Shown piece after piece: positions 1-8,028 of a stretch of 64,000 bases of DNA. Made by a program: the position numbers and the translations under genes. Origin of the DNA: Fontibacillus panacisegetis (GTDB taxonomy: Bacteria; Bacillota; Bacilli; Paenibacillales; Paenibacillaceae); NCBI RefSeq assembly GCF_900102215.1, contig NZ_FNBG01000004.1, positions 62,001 through 126,000 on the forward strand. Reading direction: 5' to 3'. Below the pieces are notes generated by a model. The model saw only the letters and a program-made list of their open reading frames with translations, ran no database searches and had not been told where the DNA came from. Numbering within the stretch: position 1 is the stretch's first letter; each line of letters begins with the position of its first letter.

Positions 1-340
1 ACCCGGGAAACAGCAGCACGGTCCATGTCCATTTAATCCAGTATGACATTTTCTCATTGATCCAGAGTCCTCCCATACAGAAGACATACGGCAAAATAAA
101 AAAATAGATATTCATAGCAATCACAGTAGATTTGTAAAATAGTAGACTCAATACAGGATGCATCCACACTGCGTGCTCAAACACCGGCATGATGGACAAA
201 TGCATCGCGAAAGCAAAGCTTGCTGATCCTCCCAGTAATATGGTCAACCCTATCCATATGTTAGACCTTGTTCGATGAAATAGAATAAATAATCCTAACG
301 ACCACAACGATAAAAACATCAAAATGTAAATAATTCGCAC
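1..340 (-). CDS. Partial hydrophobic membrane protein, 3' end beyond the window
   Basis: Reading the minus strand from 340 gives an uninterrupted frame of about 113 codons that runs off the left edge. The protein is very hydrophobic, with at least three likely membrane helices (beginning MRIIYILMFLSLWSL). I chose the GTG at 340 because an AAGGGG sequence lies about nine bases upstream, and an in-frame TGA lies shortly before it. No family motif is recognisable in this fragment. It could be the membrane-anchored N-terminus of a sensor or a transporter-like protein, but that is a guess. The 210 bases between it and the adenosine deaminase gene hold the terminator of that gene and nothing else I can recognise. 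Confidence 0.6.
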   Translation of the reverse strand, partial: MRIIYILMFLSLWSLGLFILFHRTRSNIWIGLTILLGGSASFAFAMHLSIMPVFEHAVWMHPVLSLLFYKSTVIAMNIYFFILPYVFCMGGLWINEKMSYWIKWTWTVLLFPG

Positions 341-487
341 CCAAAATGGCCCCTTAATGTATCAAATCTACAACCTTAATTTACTAATTATTCCCTGTTA
401 AATTAATCTATTCCTGCATCAAGTATACATTTAAAAATTATTTTAATTCTCTTTTCTTTTACCCATAATTTTCCGTTTATTAACATC

Positions 488-530
488 AAAAAAAGACTGG
501 CTCAAGACAAAATTCTCCTGATACCAGTCT
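488..530 (-). terminator. Rho-independent terminator of adenosine deaminase gene
   Basis: On the minus strand, AGACTGG (530-524) pairs with CCAGTCT (500-494) and is followed at once by a run of T (494-488). It lies about 20 bases past the deaminase stop codon. Confidence 0.8.
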
Positions 531-550
531 CTATTGTTATATCATTATGT

Positions 551-1588
551 CTATAATAATTCAGCAAAAGACTTTACTATTTCTTCGTGCAATTGCCGCT
601 TCTCCTCTTTCTCCAGAAAAGCAGCCTCGACACTGTTCAACATAATCTGCTCCATTTCAGGAAGCGTAAATTGAAAATGATCTGTCAGAACCGCGAGCTC
701 CTTCGTCATATTCGTATCAGATACGGTCAAATTGTCAGTGTTCACTGTGATGAGCAAGCCTTGATCAAAATATTCACGAATCGGATACGTCTCCCAGTTC
801 GTTGAAGCTTTTGTCTGAATATTACTAATCGGACAGAACTCCAATGGAATACGCTCTGCTCGTACCCGCTCCAGCAGGTCCCTGTCTTCCTTCAAACGAA
901 CTCCATGCCCGATCCGATTGGTACCGAGCTTAACCACTGCTCCATAAATACTATCCGCCCCTGCCGCTTCACCTGCATGAATGGTAAACGGAAGCCCATG
1001 TTTTTTAGCCAGATCGAATACCTCCTGATGCAGTTCAGGCGGATATCCGTCCTCTGGTCCGGCTAAATCAACAGCAACCACTCCACGTTCCATAAAACGA
1101 GCAGCCGCCTCAATAACCTCCAGATTGTCTTGAGGTGCATGGTTCCGCATACAGATAATGATACCTCGAGCCTTAACACCATACGTTGCCTCGCCTCGAC
1201 TTAGGCCTGTCACAAAGGATTCTATCACCTCATCCAGGCTAAGGCCCTTTTGAAGATGAAGCCGCGCACCCATCCGTACCTCAATATATTTGCAGTTATG
1301 CTCCGCCGCCTGCTCCACAACTTCATAAGCTATCCGTTCTAATGAATAAGCCGTCTGCATCGCAGGCAGCACCAAATCAAATTTACTCAAATAATCTACC
1401 AGACTCGGGCAATCTCCCTCCACCCGCATAAACGGCAACAAACGATCAACGTCAGCTGCAGGCAGCGTCAATCCCTCTGCCTCAGCCAACTCCAGCAAAG
1501 TTTGCGGCCTAACGCTTCCATCCAAATGAAGATGCAAATCGATCTTAGGCAATCTTCTCAGCACACTTTTATCTACTCCGCTTCCCAT
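551..1588 (-). CDS. add: Adenosine deaminase
   Basis: Predicted cytosolic zinc enzyme that deaminates (deoxy)adenosine to (deoxy)inosine in purine salvage. All expected family marks are present in 345 residues. The metal-binding HxH is at 19-21 in KIDLHLHLDGS, HAGE is at 204-207 (zinc His and catalytic Glu), the HGVR His is at 228, and the zinc Asp is at 285 in NTDN. The second Asp of the more usual NTDDP is Asn here; from memory this occurs in other Firmicutes, so I do not take it as a defect. The start is supported by GGAGGG eight to ten bases upstream. It appears monocistronic, bracketed by its own terminator and by the terminator of the amylase gene. Confidence 0.93.
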   Translation of the reverse strand: MGSGVDKSVLRRLPKIDLHLHLDGSVRPQTLLELAEAEGLTLPAADVDRLLPFMRVEGDCPSLVDYLSKFDLVLPAMQTAYSLERIAYEVVEQAAEHNCKYIEVRMGARLHLQKGLSLDEVIESFVTGLSRGEATYGVKARGIIICMRNHAPQDNLEVIEAAARFMERGVVAVDLAGPEDGYPPELHQEVFDLAKKHGLPFTIHAGEAAGADSIYGAVVKLGTNRIGHGVRLKEDRDLLERVRAERIPLEFCPISNIQTKASTNWETYPIREYFDQGLLITVNTDNLTVSDTNMTKELAVLTDHFQFTLPEMEQIMLNSVEAAFLEKEEKRQLHEEIVKSFAELL

Positions 1589-1683
1589 CTATGTCACTCC
1601 CTCCAAGCTTTCGAGCCATAAAATAACAATATAGAGTATTATACAATATCCTAATGCCAGTATTGTTTTTCTTTTCTCCAGCC

Positions 1684-1720
1684 AAAAAAAGCGAACTCAG
1701 GAAAACTCGCCTGAATTCGC
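1684..1720 (-). terminator. Rho-independent terminator of the neopullulanase gene
   Basis: GCGAATTCAGG (minus, from 1720) pairs with CCTGAGTTCGC (to 1691), followed by a T run at 1690-1684. It lies 30 bases beyond the amylase stop. Confidence 0.85.
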
Positions 1721-1750
1721 TAGTATGAGAATATGATAAGTGAATAATGA

Positions 1751-3511
1751 TTATGATTCCACGCTGTAAATTCTGAATTGCTGTGGTTCTAGCGTAAAGC
1801 TCAACGCCTTTTGTCCCAATACCTCATTGCTTTCACTCCAAGCATCTCGAATGGTGCTGTTATTATAAGTAGCTGGCACAATGACATTAACCGGAGCCTC
1901 TCCATTGTTAAGTGCGACGATCATTTGCTGAGCTCCTTGCCCTCTTGTAAATACTAGCAGGCCAGAATCATTGTTGGCCTCAAGCAAGCCGAAACGGGCA
2001 TTGTCGGTAAATGCACTGTATGTTTTTCTGATCTTGATTAGCCGTTTCATAAACGACAGCAAATCTTGATCTTGTTTCTCTTCCTCCCATTCCATACATT
2101 TGCGATAGTATGCAAAATCATCACCATCTCCGGTCAAACCAATCTCATCACCATAGTAAATACTTGGGCTTCCTGGATAAGTAAGCAGCAGCAGGAAAGC
2201 AAGCTTCAATCGTCCCTTATCGTCTTGGCACTCTGTTAGAATTCGCGCTGTATCATGACTTCCGAGCAGATTAAACAGAACTTCTGTAACGTTGTCCGGG
2301 TAAAGCTCAAGATGACTAATGACTTCATTAGCGAATTTCTCTGCACCGATCTTACGTTTAGCTACAAAATCGATAACAGACTCCGTGAACGGATAATTCA
2401 TGACTGCATCAAATTGGTCTCCTTGCAGCCAAGGCATTGCATCGTTCCACACCTCAGCTACGATGTAGAGGTCGTCCTTAACTGATCTTACTGTATTTCT
2501 AAACTGCCGCCAGAACTTATGATCAATCTCGTTTGCTACATCAAGCCGCCAGCCATCGATATCGAATTCCTCAATCCAATACTTCGACACTTTCAAGAGA
2601 TATTCTTTAACTTCAGGATTAGTCGTATTCAGCTTCGGCATCTCAGGAACAAAAGCAAATGTCTCATAAGACGGTTGATCCCCTTGTCCATCGCCAAAGC
2701 TTGTAATATGGAACCAATCAGCATAACGTGATTTTGATCCATGCTTCAGCACATCCTGGAACGGTGCAAATCCATAACCTGAATGATTAAATACTGCATC
2801 CAGCATTACGCGAATACCACGAGCATGGCATTCCTTCACCATCGTTTTGAACGTCTCTTCATCGCCAAACTGCGGATCTATCTTTAAATAATCTGTTGTA
2901 TCGTATTTATGGTTTGTTGGAGACTCAAAAATCGGGTTTAAATAAATTCCTGTAATGCCCAAGTCGACTAGATAGTCTAGATGCTGAGTAATTCCTTCCA
3001 GATCGCCGCCGAAGAAGCTATCCGGTTTCGGGGTATCCCCCCATGCTCCATTCACATTCGTTTTACGTCCCGGATTTCCGTTAGCAAATCTCTCAGGAAA
3101 AATTTGATACCAAACGGTGTCCTTTACCCATGCCGGAGCATCAAAAACATCGATAGCATTCAAGTAAGGAAAACGGAAAAAGCGATTATCATCCACGCTA
3201 GACGTAAAACCTTTCTCTCCGTATACGGTAGTCTCATCACCATCATGGAGCTCAAACATGTACACAAATCTGTTATTTTCCGGTGAAATAGCGATAAACC
3301 AATAATCAAACAGCTCATCTGAAGTTAACTTTTGCATCGGAATAGCGTCCGAAATCATACGGTCTTCCGCCCAACGATATGGATCGCCATAAATCAAATT
3401 AACTATCGAAATATCTTCTTTTTTGCTTCTGAGTCTTAGATGCAATGTCTTAGTATCATAGGCATAGGCATAGTTGTTTTTTGGACGATGATACACAGCT
3501 TCTTTAATCAT
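1751..3511 (-). CDS. Alpha-glycosidase, neopullulanase/cyclomaltodextrinase type (GH13_20)
   Basis: Predicted intracellular enzyme hydrolysing alpha-1,4 (and some alpha-1,6) bonds of cyclodextrins, pullulan or maltodextrins. There is no signal peptide, and the 586-residue length is typical for the family. Residues about 1-125 resemble the N-terminal CBM34 dimerisation domain. The TIM barrel then carries the four GH13 regions: DAVFNH (238-243), GWRLDVANE with nucleophile Asp324, the acid/base Glu353 in VAEVWND, and GSHDT with His419/Asp420. AGGAGG lies eight bases before the ATG. The gene stands alone and no maltose transporter is nearby. An excellent sigma-A promoter upstream is separated from the start codon by a terminator-like hairpin (3541-3587), so expression may be attenuated. 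Separating neopullulanase from maltogenic amylase is not possible from sequence alone. Confidence 0.92.
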   Translation of the reverse strand: MIKEAVYHRPKNNYAYAYDTKTLHLRLRSKKEDISIVNLIYGDPYRWAEDRMISDAIPMQKLTSDELFDYWFIAISPENNRFVYMFELHDGDETTVYGEKGFTSSVDDNRFFRFPYLNAIDVFDAPAWVKDTVWYQIFPERFANGNPGRKTNVNGAWGDTPKPDSFFGGDLEGITQHLDYLVDLGITGIYLNPIFESPTNHKYDTTDYLKIDPQFGDEETFKTMVKECHARGIRVMLDAVFNHSGYGFAPFQDVLKHGSKSRYADWFHITSFGDGQGDQPSYETFAFVPEMPKLNTTNPEVKEYLLKVSKYWIEEFDIDGWRLDVANEIDHKFWRQFRNTVRSVKDDLYIVAEVWNDAMPWLQGDQFDAVMNYPFTESVIDFVAKRKIGAEKFANEVISHLELYPDNVTEVLFNLLGSHDTARILTECQDDKGRLKLAFLLLLTYPGSPSIYYGDEIGLTGDGDDFAYYRKCMEWEEEKQDQDLLSFMKRLIKIRKTYSAFTDNARFGLLEANNDSGLLVFTRGQGAQQMIVALNNGEAPVNVIVPATYNNSTIRDAWSESNEVLGQKALSFTLEPQQFRIYSVES

Positions 3512-3540
3512 AATCTTTACCTCCTAATAATTTGAAAATA

Positions 3541-3587
3541 AAAAAGAGCACATCCCCCCTAGCAGGCTGCATCGGGGTTGTGCTCTT
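3541..3587 (-). terminator. Intrinsic terminator hairpin in the leader of the amylase gene
   Basis: On the minus strand AAGAGCACA..CCCC pairs with GGGG..TGTGCTCTT, followed by TTTTTTATTTT. It lies after the stop of the esterase gene (3698) but also downstream of the promoter at 3651-3679. It can therefore end esterase transcription and also attenuate the amylase transcript. A smaller hairpin, TTCATTC/GAATGAA (3605-3586), touches its 5' edge. Confidence 0.8.
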
Positions 3588-3650
3588 CATTCGCCAGTGA
3601 ATGAATAAGTCAGTCATTGCCCTTAATTTAGAAAGTTATTATCAATATGT

Positions 3651-3679
3651 AGTATAATTTCTCTGTTGAGATATGTCAA
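3651..3679 (-). promoter_or_regulatory. Sigma-A promoter for the amylase gene
   Basis: Minus-strand TTGACA (3679-3674), 17-base spacer, TATACT (3656-3651). The predicted start is near 3644, giving a leader of about 130 bases that contains the terminator hairpin. Confidence 0.75.
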
Positions 3680-3697
3680 TAATTGTATAGCCGTTCA

Positions 3698-4561
3698 TTA
3701 CACAAAATGACGTAAAAATGTGTTCACTTTCTGAAAAGCATCCTGAACTGCCGGACAATAGAAATTTTGGTCAAATACATGGTCCCCTCCGTCAATTGTA
3801 ATGAGCTCACTCGGGACCCCGACTTGCTGCAGTTTCTCATACATCATTACGGACTGCTCATAGGCTACATCGGTATCCCGATTACCATGCAGGAGCATTG
3901 TCGGTGGGTAATCTTGGGTCAAATGGAGGATCGGACTGAATAATTGCAAAGCCTCCAAATCCTTGACGCGATCCAAACCTGTAACCTCCTCGACCCATTT
4001 TCCAGTTTGACGGCAGTATATATAGTAATCATAACGATCCCATGATCCTTCAGATACAATATCTTTTTCGATAGAGACCTGAGCCTTTGCAGCAGTTATC
4101 CTTTTCCGCTGACAATAAAATCTGCTTGGCTTCGTGATCCAGTCTCCAATTAGATCTCCATAGCCGTAAAAAGATACTATTGCCTTTGGCTTGATTTCCT
4201 CAATGGTTCCTGCCAGCAAACTCATATATCCTCCTGCTGAGCTTCCTACCAGCACCATTTTGTTTGGATCAAAACTGTAATATTGAACCGCCTGCTGACG
4301 AACCCAATAAATCGCATCTTTAACATCCTGCACAATTTCAGGCAGCTTTGTACCCGGAGCCAGTCTGTAATCAATGCTAATAATGGAAAACCCCGCATTC
4401 ATATACCATTGAATTTGCTGAGACGGCAGCCAGCTTCTGGAGCCAAACACAAATCCGCCACCGTGAATGTAAATGAGCACAGGAGATCCGATACCCTGAT
4501 CATATACATCCGCTTTAATTTGGCAATCTCCCAATTCCTTATAAATCCTCGTCTCTTTCAT
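3698..4561 (-). CDS. Alpha/beta hydrolase, carboxylesterase (HSL/BD-FAE-like)
   Basis: Predicted soluble esterase of the alpha/beta hydrolase fold; substrate unknown. Numbering from the upstream in-frame ATG at 4576, the oxyanion motif HGGGF is at 38-42 and the nucleophile elbow GSSAG places Ser113. An Asp at 234 or 236 (HGNRDTDV) and His266 (GGDHVF) complete the triad. I prefer the ATG at 4561 (residue 6 of that numbering), because GAGGTG lies seven bases before it while nothing ribosome-like precedes the ATG at 4576. This start is 20 bases after the stop of the DUF2461 gene, so the two are probably co-transcribed. The length (about 287 residues) fits the family. Confidence 0.85.
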   Translation of the reverse strand: MKETRIYKELGDCQIKADVYDQGIGSPVLIYIHGGGFVFGSRSWLPSQQIQWYMNAGFSIISIDYRLAPGTKLPEIVQDVKDAIYWVRQQAVQYYSFDPNKMVLVGSSAGGYMSLLAGTIEEIKPKAIVSFYGYGDLIGDWITKPSRFYCQRKRITAAKAQVSIEKDIVSEGSWDRYDYYIYCRQTGKWVEEVTGLDRVKDLEALQLFSPILHLTQDYPPTMLLHGNRDTDVAYEQSVMMYEKLQQVGVPSELITIDGGDHVFDQNFYCPAVQDAFQKVNTFLRHFV

Positions 4562-4580
4562 AGAGAGGCACCTCATGAAC

Positions 4581-5297
4581 TCATAATTTGAATGGAGAAG
4601 CAGCAGTCCGTTTCCTCTCCTCTACCCTACACAAATAGTGATAGATAGGCTCAAGAAGCTTAAATCCCCTAAGCACTTCATCAGCGATATCCTGAGAAAA
4701 AAGCTTGTCCACATTACTCTCGTTATGAACTAAATAAATATTTTTTCTATCATGCCATTGACGAAGCTCCGGCGATATTGATGGGTTAAGAGGTTTCTTG
4801 TACATATCCCCTTCGATCACGTAGATGTCCTGATTATCGTAAAACGAAATGGCCTCCATAAATTTTGGAGTATCCTCTACCATCATTTCTCGAAATACAT
4901 CCATGGATTCTCGTGTAGCACTGTAATAACCCATCCCATAGCGATAGCCCTCTGGCGATATCTCAAAGAAAAAGGCAGGGGCATCTCTCCACTCCACTTT
5001 CGGACGTTTGAAAGTTAGCCACATTGTTGATCGATAGAGTGATTTATCCTTGGAAAACCTAGTATCTCTGAAAAGCCTGGATATAGTTTTGTTAACCGAT
5101 GGAGTTACCACGAACAATGAATCTATTTGTAAAATATCTGCACTTAAGTCACTAACTAAATATTGAAACGGCCTTAGAAGCAATTCCTGATAATCGTTGC
5201 GATGCTCCTCGTACCACTCCTTGCTGTTGTTCAATCTAACATTTTCCAGAAAATCAAGACCGTACTGACTAAATCCTTTAAACAAGTTATCGCCCAT
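4581..5297 (-). CDS. DUF2461 (TIGR02453) family protein
   Basis: A 238-residue soluble protein of unknown biochemical role. It matches DUF2461 by the N-terminal pattern FLxxVRLNNSKEWYEEHR (about residues 17-33), the central RLFRDTRFSKDKSLYR segment (about 74-90) and the following aromatic FFFEISPEGYRYG stretch. There are no membrane segments or signal peptide. AAGGAG lies about eleven bases before the ATG. It precedes the esterase gene by 20 bases and is probably its operon partner, which does not by itself suggest a function. Confidence 0.85.
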   Translation of the reverse strand: MGDNLFKGFSQYGLDFLENVRLNNSKEWYEEHRNDYQELLLRPFQYLVSDLSADILQIDSLFVVTPSVNKTISRLFRDTRFSKDKSLYRSTMWLTFKRPKVEWRDAPAFFFEISPEGYRYGMGYYSATRESMDVFREMMVEDTPKFMEAISFYDNQDIYVIEGDMYKKPLNPSISPELRQWHDRKNIYLVHNESNVDKLFSQDIADEVLRGFKLLEPIYHYLCRVEERKRTAASPFKL

Positions 5298-5450
5298 ATC
5301 TTTCGATTCTCCTTGAAGACAGATTAGCTACGGAAAGTATTCAAGCGTGTTCATAAAACAGTAAAATGTCGGTGCAATAGCTGACGCATTCCATTTTCAG
5401 AGATATCCTACAATTATTTGAAACTGTTGTCAATTACTCCTGTTATATTG

Positions 5451-7628
5451 CTAGTTTGTGATTAATCCTTTTTCCAGACATGTTGTCAGTGACAAGGTTT
5501 TGATTCCACTGCTGAACGATATTTCAAGCAAATCCCCGTTAATGTTCACGATATTTCCTTGACCAAACAAAGTATGATAGATTACATCCCCTGCTTTGAG
5601 CTCCAATCCAGCCGAAGCGCCTGCTAAGCTTTCTTTGTTCGAGGGTTCCATAATCGTTCGCACATTTGTTACAAATGAAGACGGAGTTACTTGTTCATCA
5701 TCTCGTTCTCGATACGTGATCAGGTCCAGATGCCGTTTCGCACGAGTCATGCCTACGTAAAACAAACGTACTGCTTCCTCCATAGCCTCTTCACGGCCAA
5801 TTCCATGCTGCTTGATATCCTCGGAAGACGGTATAATGCCTTCTATTAAATCGATCATGTACACCCGCTCAAACTCTAAACCCTTAGCACTATGAAAAGT
5901 AGAAAAAGTAACTGCATTCTGCCCACGTTTTGATTTTGAAGTTTTGAGGGCGGATTCCAGATACTTCAGTCGATGAGCAAAATCCTCCATCGTTTCAAGC
6001 GAGTCCGCAATTTCCTCCAGCGTGTTCAGGATTCCGATCAAATATTCTCTGCGAAATCCGAGACGTTCACACATTTTGTCAAGCGCCTTTTCATATCCCA
6101 ATCGATCCCGAATCACCCTTATAGCATGCAGTGGAGGCATTCCTCTCATTTCCTGAAACGTCTCCTTGCTTGCTGTGATCGGCTTGATTTGGTAATCATG
6201 AAGCGGCACTCCATTTAGCAGGTTATCAAATACGGACTCATTATTATGAAGCTCCTTAAGCACGGCCATTTGCTGCTTGCTAATGTATCCGTTAAATTTC
6301 AGATGGATTTTCTCCAGAATATCCGGCCGTTTATCAGTATACGTCATCCGCATAAAATTGAGGATATCCTCTACAACCCAATGGGAAAAGAAACGATTGT
6401 CCACATCCTTCATATAAAACGGAATACCCGCCCGATCAAACTCGTTCATTAACGAAATGGATGAGGCATTGTTTCGATACAGCACAGCTACCTCCGAAAG
6501 ATCCGTCACTTTCTGAATATCCTGCACCAAATATTTGGTCTGATCACTATATTTCGCCATCGTCCGAATTTGAATGGGATCGCTCTCCGCATTACACGTA
6601 AACATATTTTTCTCATACCGATGCTTGTTGCGCCGAATGAACTGATTCGCTGTATCCACAATATTTTGCGATGAACGGTAATTCTGTTCCATAAAAAGAG
6701 TGACCGCTCCAGGATGTGTATCGGAGAACTGAAGCAAATAAGAAGGCTCTGCACCTCTCCAGCTATAGATCGACTGATCATCGTCCGCAACAACGCATAG
6801 ATTGCCATGCGCAGATGCCAGCTTTTCAATAATGACATGCTGAACCATCGAGGTATCCTGACTCTCATCCGTCAGCACGTAATCATATTTTCGCTGGTAT
6901 TTATGAAGTAGCTCAAGGTCGCTCTCCATCACCTTGCACCCAATTGTCAGCATGTCGTCAAAATCAATCAGAAGCTTCTCACGGTCCTGCTGCTTGAATC
7001 TTTCGTATTCCTCCAATATGCGTTCAGCAAGCGGTACACTTACCTTCACTTCTGACCATTTTTCGCGAGGAATCATTTTATTTTTGATATAGCTGATATA
7101 TGTCGTCAACTCGTCCATCTGATCGTCTGTTATGTTATCGCCATGAAGAGAATGATACATTTCGCGCAGGATGATTTTCTTATGCAAAGGTAGCCCGTTT
7201 CTCATCTCGTCAATCTGTCCGCTTCCGCTTATGACTACTTCGTGCTCTGCTGACCCTTCAATGATCTGATAATTCGTTCTGATCTTACGAAAATGATCCC
7301 TTACCAGCTCATAAGCCAGACTATGAATCGTGGAGAAATGTACGGAGGGCAACTCAGGGAAAAATTTAGAAAATCGCGTCTTCATATCGTTAGCCGAAGC
7401 ACGACTAAACGTCACCGCCTTGATTCTTGCCGGATCGACACCCTTTTCTTGAATCAAATACCCGATTTTCATAATAATTGTTGTCGTTTTACCAGAACCC
7501 GGAGTAGCGAGCAGCAGCATCGCGCCTTCTGTTTGAAGCACTGCCCTCTGCTGAACCTCATTAAGCTCCACGCCGATTTCTTTCTTTTTCCGAGCAAAAA
7601 ACGGCTCTAATTTCAAATCTATGCTCAT
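5451..7628 (-). CDS. UvrD/PcrA-like superfamily 1 DNA helicase
   Basis: ATP-dependent 3'-5' DNA helicase-like protein. In order it shows a Q-type motif (LNEVQQRAV), Walker A (TPGSGKTTT), motif Ia (TFSRASANDM), Walker B in the form DESQD, motif III (DDDQSIYSWRG), motif IV (QNYRSSQNIVD), motif V (FHSAKGLEFERVYMIDL) and motif VI (VGMTRAKRHLDL). A short C-terminal Tudor-like piece (GDVIYHTLFGQGNIV) is typical of PcrA/UvrD. I place the start at the ATG at 7628 (725 aa), with GGAAGGAAG about nine bases upstream. The frame is open back to an ATG at 7712, but that extension lacks a ribosome site and looks unlike helicase sequence. It is about 725 residues and carries DESQD instead of DEFQD/DEYQD, so it is probably an accessory paralogue rather than PcrA itself. 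It stands alone. Confidence 0.92.
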   Translation of the reverse strand: MSIDLKLEPFFARKKKEIGVELNEVQQRAVLQTEGAMLLLATPGSGKTTTIIMKIGYLIQEKGVDPARIKAVTFSRASANDMKTRFSKFFPELPSVHFSTIHSLAYELVRDHFRKIRTNYQIIEGSAEHEVVISGSGQIDEMRNGLPLHKKIILREMYHSLHGDNITDDQMDELTTYISYIKNKMIPREKWSEVKVSVPLAERILEEYERFKQQDREKLLIDFDDMLTIGCKVMESDLELLHKYQRKYDYVLTDESQDTSMVQHVIIEKLASAHGNLCVVADDDQSIYSWRGAEPSYLLQFSDTHPGAVTLFMEQNYRSSQNIVDTANQFIRRNKHRYEKNMFTCNAESDPIQIRTMAKYSDQTKYLVQDIQKVTDLSEVAVLYRNNASSISLMNEFDRAGIPFYMKDVDNRFFSHWVVEDILNFMRMTYTDKRPDILEKIHLKFNGYISKQQMAVLKELHNNESVFDNLLNGVPLHDYQIKPITASKETFQEMRGMPPLHAIRVIRDRLGYEKALDKMCERLGFRREYLIGILNTLEEIADSLETMEDFAHRLKYLESALKTSKSKRGQNAVTFSTFHSAKGLEFERVYMIDLIEGIIPSSEDIKQHGIGREEAMEEAVRLFYVGMTRAKRHLDLITYRERDDEQVTPSSFVTNVRTIMEPSNKESLAGASAGLELKAGDVIYHTLFGQGNIVNINGDLLEISFSSGIKTLSLTTCLEKGLITN

Positions 7629-7723
7629 TCTCGTTGCTTCCTTCCACATCACATCATTACTCTTTGCACATTGTATTATCATATCATGATTCGTGATGAG
7701 TTTAAGAGCCATTTCAAAATCTG

Positions 7724-7912
7724 ACGGACACCAGGGACCTTATTTCCACTAAAACCTGTATCTACAAATTTTAACGGACACAGCCGCACTTATTCATCCA
7801 TTTTGACTCTGATTTCACCCATTTTATGCTCAGTATACTCAATATAGTCTCTCTTGTCCGTTAACAAGCCAATTTCGTGTTATTTCTAGCAAATAGAGTC
7901 TCTCCTTTCCGC
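7724..7912. repeat. Four-unit inverted intergenic repeat element, ACGGACA family
   Basis: Four related units lie between the helicase start and the end of the VWA operon. Two are direct, with ACGGACA at 7724 and 7774. Two are inverted, with TGTCCGT at 7855-7861 and the variant TTTCCGC at 7906-7912. Each continues with roughly nnnGRGACYTTATTT. The spacing is 50, 81 and 51 bases. The + + - - geometry allows one large hairpin. No open reading frame is present. Confidence 0.6.
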
Positions 7913-7939
7913 CAAAATTGTTCTGTTCATTCATGACGT

Positions 7940-8015
7940 AAAAAACCTGCGAATACAAAGTTTTTACATTGAAATCAAGTGAATTCGTAGTAAAAACTGC
8001 ATATCGCAGGTTTTT
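7940..8015. repeat. Two-unit inverted repeat; also terminator of the VWA operon
   Basis: AAAAACCTGCGA (7941-7952) pairs with TCGCAGGTTTTT (8004-8015), and an inner AGTTTTTAC/GTAAAAACT pair extends the hairpin. On the minus strand the stem ends in a T run just after the VWA gene, so it should terminate the five-gene operon. The CCTGCGAATAC and CTGCATATCGCAGG units resemble those of the larger elements at 16.2, 24.6 and 50.8 kb. Confidence 0.7.
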
Positions 8016-8028
8016 ATCTTTTATATGC

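Noticed and set aside
7629..7712. N-terminal extension of the helicase to an ATG at 7712
   Set aside because: No ribosome site and no helicase-like residues; the ATG at 7628 has a good site and leads directly into the Q motif.
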